DNA of 64,000 bases from an uncultured Bacilli bacterium (GCA_934098515.1 CAKOOK010000005.1:1-64000); one strand, 5' to 3'. Numbered from the stretch's first letter, positions 1-8,902 are shown. Notes: generated from the sequence alone by a model not told the origin. Made by a program: numbers and translations.

Positions 1-122
1 CAAAAGAACCAACAAGAGATGGTTATGTTTTTAAAGGTTGGGTTGATAAAAATGAAACTCCAATTTATAACAAAGTATTACTTGCAGAAGATACAACTCT
101 TTATGCAGTTTGGGAAAAGTAA
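1..122 (+). CDS. C-terminal end of a cell-wall/surface protein with an InlB-type B-repeat (partial)
   Basis: Reading from base 3, the last 39 codons encode a typical InlB B-repeat ending: EPTRDGYVFKGWVDKNETPI, then a segment ending LYAVWEK and a TAA stop. This short beta-grasp repeat (often annotated Listeria-Bacteroides or Flg_new repeat) is usually found in secreted or anchored surface proteins. The 5' part lies outside the window. A terminator follows. It lies inside the element whose recombinase is at 578, so it may be cargo. A similar repeat occurs in the gene at 53161. Confidence 0.7.
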   Translation, partial: KEPTRDGYVFKGWVDKNETPIYNKVLLAEDTTLYAVWEK

Positions 123-187
123 AAAAATGTATATTATAGTATGAAGTAAATTAAAACATTTAAAAAAATTATAAATAAAGTTAAATA

Positions 188-224
188 AAGAATAGATTTT
201 CTAAAAGAATTTCTATTCTTTTTT
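188..224 (+). terminator. Rho-independent terminator after the surface-protein gene
   Basis: A 9-bp stem (AAGAATAGA with TCTATTCTT) is followed by a T run. It separates the partial surface gene from the recombinase module. Confidence 0.75.
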
Positions 225-287
225 AGTGATAGTTTTTAAGTATTATTTATATCTTTATCTCATATAGTTTGATGAGGACGGTATAAC

Positions 288-536
288 ATGTATAATACAG
301 ATGATATTGAAATAAAGTGTAGTACCAAACATTTGCCTTTGGAATATAAATTATTAGAATGGCGACTAATTTTAAATAGAGAATTATATGAGAGTAAAGT
401 AATTGATTTAAAAGTTTTTAGTTTGATGGAACAATCAATACTTGGAAGAATGACAAAAATAAAAAATGAATATAAAGACAAGATTAATGATTGTTTAACT
501 ATAGGGAAAAATCATGGTAGCATGTCATCAGCCTAG
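288..536 (+). CDS. Small SHOCT-like protein upstream of the recombinase
   Basis: An 82-residue protein that is helical and rich in charged residues. The middle section (LNRELYESKVIDLKVFSLME, then a basic helix) resembles the short conserved proteins that precede serine recombinases in Clostridia-type integrative elements: an L-x-x-G/S-x-I-x-x-x-E/F-Y helix-turn, similar to a SHOCT domain. Its place 40 bp before the recombinase supports an element-borne role, possibly in regulation or directionality. The family call rests on pattern and context only. The opposite-strand reading frame here is a shadow. Confidence 0.5.
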   Translation: MYNTDDIEIKCSTKHLPLEYKLLEWRLILNRELYESKVIDLKVFSLMEQSILGRMTKIKNEYKDKINDCLTIGKNHGSMSSA

Positions 537-577
537 TTATTTTGCTTTTTAAGGACATGAAAGGAGAGTGAGAAATA

Positions 578-2383
578 ATGGATATAAAAATAGCAAGGGA
601 AGATTTAAGAAAAGGAAAAACGATTTATGATATGCCACTTAGAGTAGTATATTATGCTCGTGTTTCAACAGATAAGGACGATCAATTAAATAGTTTGGAG
701 AACCAACAAAACTATTTTGAAGAAATGATAACGGAAAATGAAAACTGGGTATTTTGTGGTGGTTATATAGATGAAGGAATTAGTGGGACTGCTGTAAAAA
801 ATAGAGATAAATTTCTAAAAATGATTGAGGACGCTACTCTTGGAAAAATAGATATGATAGTTACAAAAGAGATATCAAGGTTTTCAAGAAATACTGTTGA
901 TAGTATAAAATATACAGAGTATTTATTAAAACAGGGAGTTATTGTATATTTTTTATCAGATAATCTTAATACGATAGGGGAAGATTCGGAGTTTAGACTT
1001 ACAATTATGTCAAGCTTGGCTCAAGATGAAGTTAGAAAACTTTCTGAAAGAGTTAAATTTGGTATTAATAGAATGATTAAAGATAGAAAACTTATTGGTG
1101 GTAATTTAACTGGATATTTCAAAAAAGATGGAAGATATGAAATTAATCCAGCAGAAGCACCAATAATTACTTATCTTTTTGAAACTTATGCATCTGGGAA
1201 AGTTGGTCTTAAGAAGATAGGACAAGATCTTGCAAAAATGGGATATTTAAATTCAAAAGGGGAACCATATTCTGATACAACTATGGCAAAATTTTTAACT
1301 AATCCTAGATATAAAGGGTATTATACTGCTAGATTAACTGAGGTTGAAAATTATAAAACACATAAAAAGAAAAAAGTTTCAAAAGATAGACAAATAATTG
1401 AGCATGATGATAGAGTTCCGGCAATTGTATCTGAAGAGTTATGGAATAAAGCAAATGAACTTCATGAGATGAGAAAAAAATCACCTGCAAGACACATTCT
1501 AAATTCTGAAAAATCTTTAGAAACTGCAAAATATAGCTGTTTATTATATTGTAAGGATTGTGGTAATGTATTTATAAGAGCTGGTGGAAGTAATAGAGCA
1601 AATAATCCTACATGGTCTTGTAAGAAATATAAGACAGAAGGGGTTGGTGCCTGTGCTTCACCAATCTTAAGAGAAGAATATCTAGATAAGATATTTGTAC
1701 AAATATTTAGTGATTTTATAGATAATAAAAAAGAATATTTAAATGGGGTAATAAATGAATATGAGAATATTATAAGCAGTAATAATAGCTCTGATAATAT
1801 TGAAAGCATAAACAATCAAATTGCAAAAATAGAAAACCAAAAGAATAAATTATTAGATTTGAGTATTAAAGGAATGATTGATGATTTAGAGTTTAAGAAA
1901 AGAAACGATAAGTTTAATAATGAAATTAATTTCTTAAAAAAGAAAATTTATACACTTAATAATCCTAATGCAGAAATTACAAAATTAAAGGAAAAAATAA
2001 TAGAAGTTAGAAATACTCTTACTTCAAAAGCTGATTTACAAAAAGAGCTACCTAATTTAATGAGAATATTAGTTGAAAGAGTAGAAGTTGAAAAAATAAA
2101 TGGCGATAGAAAACATGTAAGATTAATTATTTATTTCAATTTTAATGCGGATACAATATACAGAGAATTAGAAATTGATAACAAAATAAAAAAACTTGAG
2201 TTATCAAATTTTTATCCAAAAAAATGTTCTTTTGGTGATAAAGAGATTCAAAATAGCCTACATAAGAACACTGGAACTCTTAGTGGAACCCTTGAAAATA
2301 AAGGGAAAAATGCTATTTTCTGTTCCAATGGTAACACCAAGCAATCCAGGGTTTGTTGTGCTTGGGCAAAGGCTTGGGACTGA
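578..2383 (+). CDS. Large serine recombinase (site-specific integrase/excisionase)
   Basis: A 601-residue large serine recombinase. Residues about 22-170 are the resolvase catalytic domain: YYARVSTDKDDQ carries the nucleophilic Ser, followed by EISRFSRNTVD and SLAQDE. Residues about 190-300 are the recombinase DNA-binding domain (TGYFKKDGRYEINPAEA), then a zinc ribbon with paired cysteines near residue 327 (CKDCG) and a coiled coil (about 390-490). A good AAGGAGAG site precedes the ATG. The last 17 or so residues (from about base 2331) are encoded by penicillin-binding-protein DNA in another frame, so the gene runs through the recombination junction and borrows its stop codon from the target. 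Such enzymes integrate phages and conjugative elements and excise skin-type elements in sporulating cells. Confidence 0.93.
   Translation: MDIKIAREDLRKGKTIYDMPLRVVYYARVSTDKDDQLNSLENQQNYFEEMITENENWVFCGGYIDEGISGTAVKNRDKFLKMIEDATLGKIDMIVTKEISRFSRNTVDSIKYTEYLLKQGVIVYFLSDNLNTIGEDSEFRLTIMSSLAQDEVRKLSERVKFGINRMIKDRKLIGGNLTGYFKKDGRYEINPAEAPIITYLFETYASGKVGLKKIGQDLAKMGYLNSKGEPYSDTTMAKFLTNPRYKGYYTARLTEVENYKTHKKKKVSKDRQIIEHDDRVPAIVSEELWNKANELHEMRKKSPARHILNSEKSLETAKYSCLLYCKDCGNVFIRAGGSNRANNPTWSCKKYKTEGVGACASPILREEYLDKIFVQIFSDFIDNKKEYLNGVINEYENIISSNNSSDNIESINNQIAKIENQKNKLLDLSIKGMIDDLEFKKRNDKFNNEINFLKKKIYTLNNPNAEITKLKEKIIEVRNTLTSKADLQKELPNLMRILVERVEVEKINGDRKHVRLIIYFNFNADTIYRELEIDNKIKKLELSNFYPKKCSFGDKEIQNSLHKNTGTLSGTLENKGKNAIFCSNGNTKQSRVCCAWAKAWD
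2322..2340 (+). other. Right junction (attR) of the recombinase element in the PBP gene
   Basis: Upstream of about 2330 the DNA encodes recombinase tail. From CCAAGCAATCCAGGG (about 2331) the +3 frame becomes a well-conserved penicillin-binding-protein transpeptidase (SNPGFVVLGQRLG). The SxN motif of the transpeptidase lies on the boundary, with only its last residues present, so crossover must be at or just left of 2337. The partner site (attL) and the 5' half of the gene are outside the window, so the exact core cannot be defined. Confidence 0.65.
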
Positions 2384-3203
2384 ACTTTTATATGATTATT
2401 TAAATAAATTTGGTTTTGGTGAAAAAACAGGCATAGATCTTAATGGAGAAGCTAAGGGAATTATGTTTAGTTTGGATAAGATGGGACCAGTTGAAACTGC
2501 GACGACTTCTTTTGGTCAAGGAATAAGTGTTACGCCAATTCAGCAAATAAGAGGAGTTAGTGCTGCGGTTAATGGAGGTAATCTTTATACTCCTTATATT
2601 GTTAGAAGTATTAGTGAAAGTGAAACTAATGAGATGGTTGTGTTAAGTAAGCCCAAGTTTGTTAGAAAAGTTATTAGTGAAGAGACATCTAATCTTGTTA
2701 GATATGCGTTAGAAAGTGTTGTTGCTAATGGTACTGGTAAGAATGCTTATATTGAAAATTACAGGGTTGGTGGGAAAACTGGTACTGCTCAAAAAGTAAG
2801 TAATGGTAGGTATATGGTCGGTAATTATATTTTATCTTTTATTGGAATATTTCCTGCAGATAAACCTGATTATGTAGTGTATGTTGCAGTTAATAATCCA
2901 AAGGGTGTTACTCAGTATGGTGGGACTGTAGCAGCTCCTATTGCTAAAAATGTTCTATTAAGCTTGATTGACATTATGGGATATGTGGCTACGCCTAGTG
3001 ATAAAACAAGAGAATATACATGGCTTGATGAGAAGTATAAATATGTTCCTAGTGTAGTTGGTATGGATTTAGATAGCGCTAAAAAAATGCTTAAAGGTTT
3101 TAAAATTGAGTATGCGGGTACTGGGGCAAAAGTTAGTTATCAAGAGCCAGAAAATAGGTGGGTAAAAGAAACAGGAATTGTAAAGTTATACTTGGAAGAA
3201 TAG
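2331..3203 (+). pseudogene. 3' fragment of a PASTA-type penicillin-binding protein (spoVD/ftsI family), split by the recombinase element
   Basis: About 290 residues of a class B penicillin-binding protein: the end of the transpeptidase domain with the KTG box (VGGKTGTAQK), FGQGISVTPIQQ, GFGEKTGIDLNGEA, and a C-terminal PASTA domain (YVPSVVGMDLDSAKKMLKG). The N-terminal dimerisation domain and the SxxK serine motif are missing and would lie left of the element. Such proteins cross-link septal or spore peptidoglycan; the mraY and ftsW genes downstream make FtsI or SpoVD the likely identity. Sequence quality and reading frame are intact to the stop, so the fragment may be restored when the element excises. 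The open frame extends left to 2196 only by chance. Confidence 0.85.
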
Positions 3204-3209
3204 AAAAAT

Positions 3210-3238
3210 TTGACAAATACGAACAATTGTGGTATTAT
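3210..3238 (+). promoter_or_regulatory. Sigma-A promoter of the T-box/asnA operon
   Basis: TTGACA (3210-3215), a 17-bp spacer, then TATTAT (3233-3238). Predicted start near 3245, just ahead of the T-box leader. Confidence 0.8.
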
Positions 3239-3244
3239 GATTAT

Positions 3245-3521
3245 GCGATGAAGAGGAAAAGTAACATTAACTCTTATACTAGTGAGTCAGGTATAGTGGA
3301 AACTGATTATAAGATTTTTGTGAAAGAACACCTTTGAGCAAACTACCGAAAGGCTTGTGCTTAGTAGACTAGTTCGGGAAGCAATCCGTTATCTTATTGC
3401 TAGGTTTGTTGGAACTGAAAAAAGAGATTACTAATAAATATATGTATATATAGTAATAAATTAAGGTGGCACCGCGGATACCCGTATTCGTCCTTATTTG
3501 TAGGATGATACGGGTATTTTT
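3245..3521 (+). promoter_or_regulatory. T-box riboswitch, asparagine-specific
   Basis: The leader carries the conserved T-box sequence AAGGTGGCACCGCGG (about 3463-3477) and a strong terminator hairpin (3478-3521: ATACCCGTAT with ATACGGGTAT, then T run). The likely specifier codon is AAC at 3327-3329, followed by the usual purine. The variable base of the TGGN motif is C, which matches the G73 discriminator expected of tRNA-Asn. Uncharged tRNA-Asn should favour antitermination and expression of the next gene and asnA. Confidence 0.92.
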
Positions 3522-3542
3522 ATATAGAAAAGAGGTGACATT

Positions 3543-4340
3543 ATGAAGTATTTTACTAAAGAAGATAAAGAAAAATTCTTATTAAGTGATTATCTTAAAA
3601 TGAGTGATGAAATGTTTAAAAAAGAAATATTTAAGGAAAGTGATAGACTTGCAAGAACTAAATATTTAATTGAGGTTTTAGGAGATGTTTACTTAGATAT
3701 AGATACTTATAAGCTTTTTATAAGACAATTTCAAAGTTTTGGTGGACCTTATAGTGTTTTAGTAGATAAAGATACAATTAAAGGTATATATGAAATTTAT
3801 AAGATGTATCCATTTCTAACTGATGAAGCTCTAAGAAGTATTTGGTACTTATATATAAGAGATTTATTTGAGGAATATGAACTACCTTATATACTTGAGT
3901 TATTTATTAAAACTTATGGTATGAAGGATGATACATTTGAAAAATATCTATCTTATGTTGAGAAAAAGGGTAGTGAGCATCAGAAAATGTATGATGAAGA
4001 TGCTTTAAAAGTAAGTACTCTTCAAGATTATAGTAAGCGCTTTTGCTCCTTTATTGAAAGTTTGATTTTAAGAAAGCATTATACATTTGATAAAGTAACA
4101 GAATGTATACCGGAAGCTAGTCTTATAAAAAAGGATGAAGCACATTTGCTTGATATAGAAGAGAAAACACGTATTTTTATGGGTGCATGCTTACCGGTTA
4201 GTTATATCATGGTAGATGAGTTACTTAAGGGTGAATCACTTGAAGAAAGACCAGCATATTATGCAAGCACTGGTTTAAAGGAAGAAGCAACGTTTACTAA
4301 AGAAGAATTTCTACAAAGTATAAAAAAGAAAGTGAGATAA
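3543..4340 (+). CDS. Unknown protein under asparagine T-box control
   Basis: A 265-residue, soluble, mostly helical acidic protein with no motif I recognise. It has an AGAGGTGACATT ribosome site and starts 20 bp after the T-box terminator. It lies between the asparagine-sensing leader and asnA with only 51 bp before asnA, so it is almost certainly co-transcribed and induced by asparagine shortage. A role in asparagine supply or in the starvation response is possible but only inferred from position. No signal peptide or membrane segment is visible. Confidence 0.7.
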   Translation: MKYFTKEDKEKFLLSDYLKMSDEMFKKEIFKESDRLARTKYLIEVLGDVYLDIDTYKLFIRQFQSFGGPYSVLVDKDTIKGIYEIYKMYPFLTDEALRSIWYLYIRDLFEEYELPYILELFIKTYGMKDDTFEKYLSYVEKKGSEHQKMYDEDALKVSTLQDYSKRFCSFIESLILRKHYTFDKVTECIPEASLIKKDEAHLLDIEEKTRIFMGACLPVSYIMVDELLKGESLEERPAYYASTGLKEEATFTKEEFLQSIKKKVR

Positions 4341-4391
4341 AAAAGATATGTCCTACAAGTATCTTAAAAAAATGAGAAAGAAGGATAAAAA

Positions 4392-5360
4392 ATGAAAAAG
4401 GAAATTAGTTTATTAGAAAAAATTAAAATGATTGATGATACAAAGAAAATATTTGAAAAACAACTAGAAAAAAGACTATCACTTACAAAAGTAGGTAGTC
4501 CATTATTCGTAAGAAAGGATTCTGGACTCCAGGATGATTTATCTGGGGTAGAGACAGCTGTAGGTTTTAAAAGAGATGAGGAGTATTTTGAAATAGTACA
4601 CTCTTTAGCTAAATGGAAAAGATATGCTTTAGGTAAATATGGTTTTGAAGTTCATACTGGCCTTTATACGGATATGAAAGCAATCAGAAAGGAAGAAGAA
4701 CTTGATGATGTTCACTCAATGTATGTTGAGCAGTGGGACTGGGAAAAGGTAATTCTTAAAACAGATAGAACTATTGATTATTTAAAGATGACAGTAAGAT
4801 CTATTTATAAAACTTTAAGACAAACAAGTATTTTATTAAAAAAGAAGTATCCGTTTCTAGCTTTAGAACTTCCAAAGACAGTAACTTTTATAACAAGTAG
4901 TGAATTACTTTCATTATATCCAGATAAGAGTGCTAAAGTAAGAGAAAGATTAATTACGAAAAAATATGGTGCAGTCTTTATTATGCAAATTGGGGATAAA
5001 CTTAAAGATGGTTCAGTTCATGATTTAAGAAGTCCTGATTATGATGATTGGGCATTAGATGGGGATTTACTTATTTGGGATAAAGTTCTTGATAAAGAAA
5101 TTGAGATAACATCCATGGGGATTAGAGTAGATGAAAAGTCTTTGGTAAGTCAGCTAAAAAAAGCAGATGCTGAAGAAAGATTGGACTATCCATTTCATAA
5201 AATGCTTATTGAAGGGGCACTTCCTTATACAATAGGTGGAGGTATTGGTCAGTCACGTGTATTAATGCTTTTGCTTGGGGCTAAGCATATTTGTGAAGTT
5301 CAACAATCAAGTTATACTAAAAAATACGAAGAACTTATCAAAGAATATAAGACTTTGTAA
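4392..5360 (+). CDS. asnA: Aspartate-ammonia ligase (asparagine synthetase A)
   Basis: A 322-residue AsnA, close to the usual 330. It makes asparagine from aspartate, ammonia and ATP in the cytoplasm. It belongs to the class II aminoacyl-tRNA-synthetase fold. Recognisable blocks are KVGSPLFVRKDSGLQDDLSG near the N-terminus, VHSMYVEQWDWEK in the middle and PYTIGGGIGQSRVLMLLLG at the C-terminus (ATP-binding motif 3). The Asn-type T-box upstream independently supports the call. Ribosome site AGAAAGAAGG precedes the ATG. Confidence 0.96.
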   Translation: MKKEISLLEKIKMIDDTKKIFEKQLEKRLSLTKVGSPLFVRKDSGLQDDLSGVETAVGFKRDEEYFEIVHSLAKWKRYALGKYGFEVHTGLYTDMKAIRKEEELDDVHSMYVEQWDWEKVILKTDRTIDYLKMTVRSIYKTLRQTSILLKKKYPFLALELPKTVTFITSSELLSLYPDKSAKVRERLITKKYGAVFIMQIGDKLKDGSVHDLRSPDYDDWALDGDLLIWDKVLDKEIEITSMGIRVDEKSLVSQLKKADAEERLDYPFHKMLIEGALPYTIGGGIGQSRVLMLLLGAKHICEVQQSSYTKKYEELIKEYKTL

Positions 5361-5411
5361 TATATTTAATTGTAAAGGATGTTTTATATTAACACAAAAA
5401 TGTAAAATTTG

Positions 5412-5440
5412 TTTACTAAAAAAAATAAAAATAGTATAAT
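5412..5440 (+). promoter_or_regulatory. Putative promoter of mraY-ftsW
   Basis: TTTACT (5412-5417), 17-bp spacer, TATAAT (5435-5440), 18 bp before the mraY start. The -35 box is weak and the -10 box is perfect. Confidence 0.55.
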
Positions 5441-5458
5441 AGGTTTGAGGTGAAGGAA

Positions 5459-6451
5459 ATGTTAATATTAGCAAAATCCGTTTTAGGACTGATGCTTGGC
5501 TTTGTTTTATCTTTAGTTGCAGCGGTTATTTTAATACCACTTCTAAAGAAACTTCATGTAGGTCAAAGTGTTAGTAAACTTATAAATGAAAGGCATTTAA
5601 AGAAAGATGGTACACCAACTATTGGTGGTTTAATCTTTATTATTCCAACGATACTTATTATGCTTATTTTATATTTAAGAGGTAGTATTGAATTTAATTC
5701 TAATTTAATTATCTTGATATTTGTATTTTTGGCATATGGTGCTCTTGGGTTTATTGATGATTTTTTAAAGGTTAAGTATCATAATAATGATGGACTTAGT
5801 GTAGGAGTTAAGTTTTTACTTCAAACTGCTATTGCGGTAGTCTTCTATATTATTTATCGTAATAACGGTGGAGACTCTAATTTAGTTATATCATCACTTG
5901 GAATTAATGTATCTCTAGGCTGGGCGTTTGGTTTATTTATTTTACTTGTTCTTGTTGGAACGACAAATGCGGTTAATATATCTGATGGATTAGATGGACT
6001 TGCTGGAGGTTTAAGTGTTGTTGCAATAATGGCTTATGGTGTTATTGCTTGGGGGTCTAAATGGATTAGTGGATATCAAGAAATAGCAATATTTGCATTT
6101 GTTTTGTGCGGAGCAATTTTGGGTTTCTTAGTGTTTAATACACATCCAGCTAAGGTGTTTATGGGTGATACTGGTTCTCTTGCGTTAGGTGGAGCACTTG
6201 CAACAATTGCAATTTTAACGAAACATGAACTTTCATTACTTTTAATTGGTGGTGTATTTGTTGTTGAAACTTTATCAAGTGCGATTCAAATTATTGCGAT
6301 TAGAAAGTTCCATAAAAAAGTGTTCTTAAAAGCTCCACTCCATCATCATTTTGAGGAACTAGGCTGGGAAGAGACAGATATCGTTAAATTATTTTGGGTA
6401 GTAGGTTTATTCCTAGCAATGATTGGAATTATTTACGGAGTTTGGTTATAA
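5459..6451 (+). CDS. mraY: Phospho-N-acetylmuramoyl-pentapeptide transferase
   Basis: MraY moves phospho-MurNAc-pentapeptide onto undecaprenyl phosphate to form lipid I at the membrane. It has about ten membrane segments and the family motifs DDFLKV, NISDGLDGLAGG, MGDTGSLALGG and HHHFEELGW (the three-His motif). The ATG at 5459 is chosen because GAGGTGA sits 5 nt upstream; the GTG at 5450 would overlap that site. It overlaps nothing upstream and is followed 19 bp later by ftsW. murD and murG are not next to it, unlike in Bacillus. Confidence 0.97.
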   Translation: MLILAKSVLGLMLGFVLSLVAAVILIPLLKKLHVGQSVSKLINERHLKKDGTPTIGGLIFIIPTILIMLILYLRGSIEFNSNLIILIFVFLAYGALGFIDDFLKVKYHNNDGLSVGVKFLLQTAIAVVFYIIYRNNGGDSNLVISSLGINVSLGWAFGLFILLVLVGTTNAVNISDGLDGLAGGLSVVAIMAYGVIAWGSKWISGYQEIAIFAFVLCGAILGFLVFNTHPAKVFMGDTGSLALGGALATIAILTKHELSLLLIGGVFVVETLSSAIQIIAIRKFHKKVFLKAPLHHHFEELGWEETDIVKLFWVVGLFLAMIGIIYGVWL

Positions 6452-6470
6452 GATATTAGTAGGTGATTAT

Positions 6471-7556
6471 GTGAAAAAAAGCCTACTAATTTTTTTATCT
6501 GCATTTTTTTTAGAGATCATTGGTATTTTAATGATTTATTCGGCTAGTAGCATTTGGAGTAATTATAGGTTTGGTGATACTTTTCATTATGTTAAACATC
6601 AAGGATTATTTTTTTTAGTTGGTTTAATCGGAATATATGTATTAAGTAGAGTTGATTATAAATTATATAAAAAACACGCTAGCAAGATTCTTTTGCTTTC
6701 TTTAATTTTATTAGTTCTTGTATTAATCCCGGGAATAGGACAAGTTAGAAATGGTTCTAGAAGTTGGTTTGGGGTCGGTGCTTTTGGATTTCAGCCTAGT
6801 GAACTATCTAAACTTGCTTTAATTATATTTACTGCTAAATATTTATCTAATCATGAAAAGGAAGTTAAATTTTTTAGGAAGGGAATAATGCCAATTTTAC
6901 TTGTTATTTTTCTCTTTTTTGGTCTAATCATGCTAGAACCCGATTTTGGGACAGGTATGGTTATTGTTGTTAGTTTAATGTTTATGTTATTTATTACAAA
7001 TACTAAACTTACCTTTTTTGGTATAATGGGAGTTCTTGGTCTTGGGGGGATAGCAGGGCTTATTATAATAGCTCCATATAGGCTTGCAAGAATATTATCA
7101 TTTTTAAATCCTTGGAGTGATCCTTTGGGTTCTGGCTTTCAGATTATCCAAAGTTTATATGCAATTGGACCATCAGGTCTTTTTGGCAAAGGCTTTGGTA
7201 ATTCTATTCAGAAACATTTTTACTTGCCAGAGCCTCAAACAGATTTTATCTTTGCAATTATAAGTGAGGAGTTTGGTTTTATTGGAATATTAGTAATTGC
7301 TTTTTTGTTTTTAACTTTATTTTACAACACACTTAAAGTAAGTTTAGAATGTAATGATTTATTTGGAAAATATCTTTCATTTGGGTTAGTTATCTCATTA
7401 ATTCTTCAGGCTGTTTTAAATATATGCGTTGTTATTGGACTTGTACCAGTAACAGGAGTTACTTTACCATTTCTATCTTATGGAGGTTCATCTTTACTAG
7501 TTACTATGGCTAGTGTTGGTATTATTCTTAATGTAGCTAAAGATAAGAATAAATAG
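6471..7556 (+). CDS. ftsW: SEDS-family peptidoglycan polymerase FtsW/SpoVE
   Basis: A 361-residue SEDS glycosyltransferase with about ten membrane segments. It polymerises lipid II at the septum together with a class B PBP. Family motifs: NGSRSWFGVGAFGFQPSELSK, PEPQTDFIFAIISEEFG, and GVTLPFLSYGGSS near the C-terminus. The GTG at 6471 is preferred because AGGTGAT is correctly spaced; longer readings would begin inside mraY. Its cognate PBP may be the split gene just upstream. FtsW or sporulation SpoVE cannot be separated from sequence alone. Confidence 0.93.
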   Translation: MKKSLLIFLSAFFLEIIGILMIYSASSIWSNYRFGDTFHYVKHQGLFFLVGLIGIYVLSRVDYKLYKKHASKILLLSLILLVLVLIPGIGQVRNGSRSWFGVGAFGFQPSELSKLALIIFTAKYLSNHEKEVKFFRKGIMPILLVIFLFFGLIMLEPDFGTGMVIVVSLMFMLFITNTKLTFFGIMGVLGLGGIAGLIIIAPYRLARILSFLNPWSDPLGSGFQIIQSLYAIGPSGLFGKGFGNSIQKHFYLPEPQTDFIFAIISEEFGFIGILVIAFLFLTLFYNTLKVSLECNDLFGKYLSFGLVISLILQAVLNICVVIGLVPVTGVTLPFLSYGGSSLLVTMASVGIILNVAKDKNK

Positions 7557-7560
7557 TTCT

Positions 7561-7598
7561 ACTATACAAAAATGGTAAAAATGGTAATTTTGTATAGT
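7561..7598. repeat. Inverted repeat between ftsW and the ATPase gene
   Basis: An 11-bp perfect inverted repeat (ACTATACAAAA with TTTTGTATAGT) whose 16-nt loop contains two copies of ATGGTAA. There is no T run after it, so an operator or insertion scar is as likely as a terminator. Confidence 0.5.
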
Positions 7599-7611
7599 AC
7601 AGTGTACAAAA

Positions 7612-7640
7612 TTGACAATTAAAATATCTAGAGTTATAAT
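7612..7640 (+). promoter_or_regulatory. Consensus sigma-A promoter of the ATPase gene
   Basis: TTGACA (7612-7617), exactly 17 bp, TATAAT (7635-7640). Transcription would start about 7647, giving a very short 5' leader. Confidence 0.85.
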
Positions 7641-7659
7641 GTAATTGGTGATGAATAAT

Positions 7660-8865
7660 ATGATAAAAAGAGAAAAGTATTTAAAAAAAATTAGACCATT
7701 TTATGAACAGGATTTAATTAAAGTAATAACCGGAATTAGAAGATGCGGTAAATCAGTTATATTAAATCAAATAATGGATGAGTTAAGACAAAGCGGGGTA
7801 AAAGATGAACAGATAATATATATTAATTTTGAATTCACAGACTATATAGATATAAACGATGCTAAGAAGTTCAACGATTTTATTGAAATAAAATTAATTA
7901 ATAAGAATAAATATTATGTATTTTTTGATGAGATTCAAAATGTAGATAGATGGGAAAAAGTCGTAAATTCCCTTAAAGCTAAATATAATGAGAATATTTC
8001 AATATTCATTACAGGATCTAATAGTGACTTACTTTCTGGAGAATTAGCAACACATATTGCTGGAAGATATGTAAGCTTTAAAATTTATCCATTTACATTT
8101 GATGAAGTGTGTGAACTTAAAGATATTAAAGATAAAGATAAATATGAATTAGAAAGAACTTTTGATGATTACATTATTTGGGGTGGAATGCCTCAGAGAT
8201 TTTTAATGAATGATGAATTGCAAATAAAAACATATTTATCTGATGTATATAATTCAATTGTCGTTAAAGATATCATTGAAAGATTTAAAATTAAAGACCT
8301 TGACTTATTTAATAAAATATTAACTTTTATCATGACAACACCATCTCAGACATTTTCTGCTGATAGTTTAACTAAATATTTACTTAATGAAAATATTGAT
8401 GTTTCTAAAATGACTGTATATAACTATTTAGAATATATGTGTAGAGCATTACTCATAAATAAAGCTGATAGATTTGATGTACGTGGAAAAAGAATTCTTA
8501 ATGGAAAATATAAATATTATCTAACTGATTTAGGACTCGGACAAATAATTAATAATGAGAGAAAAAGACAAATGGGAGCTTACCTGGAAAATATTGTTTT
8601 TAATGAATTAATATCACGCGGCTATGATGTTAAAGTTGGTTCTTTAGATTCTGGTGAAATAGATTTTATTGCAACAAGATTTGAAGAAAAGGAATATTAT
8701 CAAGTTACGTTCCATTTAAGTGATGATATTATAGAAAGAGAATTTGGTGTTTATAAGAATATACAAGATAACTATCCTAAATATGTTATCTCTTGTGACA
8801 CATTTGATTTTTCACAGAATGGTATTATTCATAAAAATATTATTGACTTTCTACTAAATAGATAA
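7660..8865 (+). CDS. AAA_14/DUF4143 family ATPase
   Basis: A 401-residue protein of the common archaeal/bacterial ATPase family with an N-terminal P-loop domain (ITGIRRCGKSVILNQI, Walker A; YYVFFDEIQNV, Walker B; ITGSNSDLLSGE sensor) and a C-terminal DUF4143 region resembling a PD-(D/E)XK fold (SLDSGEIDFIAT). Family members are widespread in accessory DNA and their biological role is unsettled. The ATG at 7660 matches the usual family start (MIKREKYLKKIRPFY) with GGTGA upstream. It is a single-gene unit with its own promoter and terminator, inserted between ftsW and rmuC. Confidence 0.88.
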   Translation: MIKREKYLKKIRPFYEQDLIKVITGIRRCGKSVILNQIMDELRQSGVKDEQIIYINFEFTDYIDINDAKKFNDFIEIKLINKNKYYVFFDEIQNVDRWEKVVNSLKAKYNENISIFITGSNSDLLSGELATHIAGRYVSFKIYPFTFDEVCELKDIKDKDKYELERTFDDYIIWGGMPQRFLMNDELQIKTYLSDVYNSIVVKDIIERFKIKDLDLFNKILTFIMTTPSQTFSADSLTKYLLNENIDVSKMTVYNYLEYMCRALLINKADRFDVRGKRILNGKYKYYLTDLGLGQIINNERKRQMGAYLENIVFNELISRGYDVKVGSLDSGEIDFIATRFEEKEYYQVTFHLSDDIIEREFGVYKNIQDNYPKYVISCDTFDFSQNGIIHKNIIDFLLNR

Positions 8866-8877
8866 AGTGTAAGTTTG

Positions 8878-8902
8878 GCATGTTTAAATACATGCTTTTT
8901 TT
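8878..8902 (+). terminator. Terminator after the ATPase gene
   Basis: GCATG and CATGC arms around a TTTAAATA loop, followed by seven T residues. Confidence 0.8.

Noticed and set aside
2196..2330. Upstream part of the 335-residue frame as the N-terminus of the PBP fragment
   Set aside because: These codons overlap the recombinase gene in another frame and show no PBP similarity; the true homology begins near 2331.
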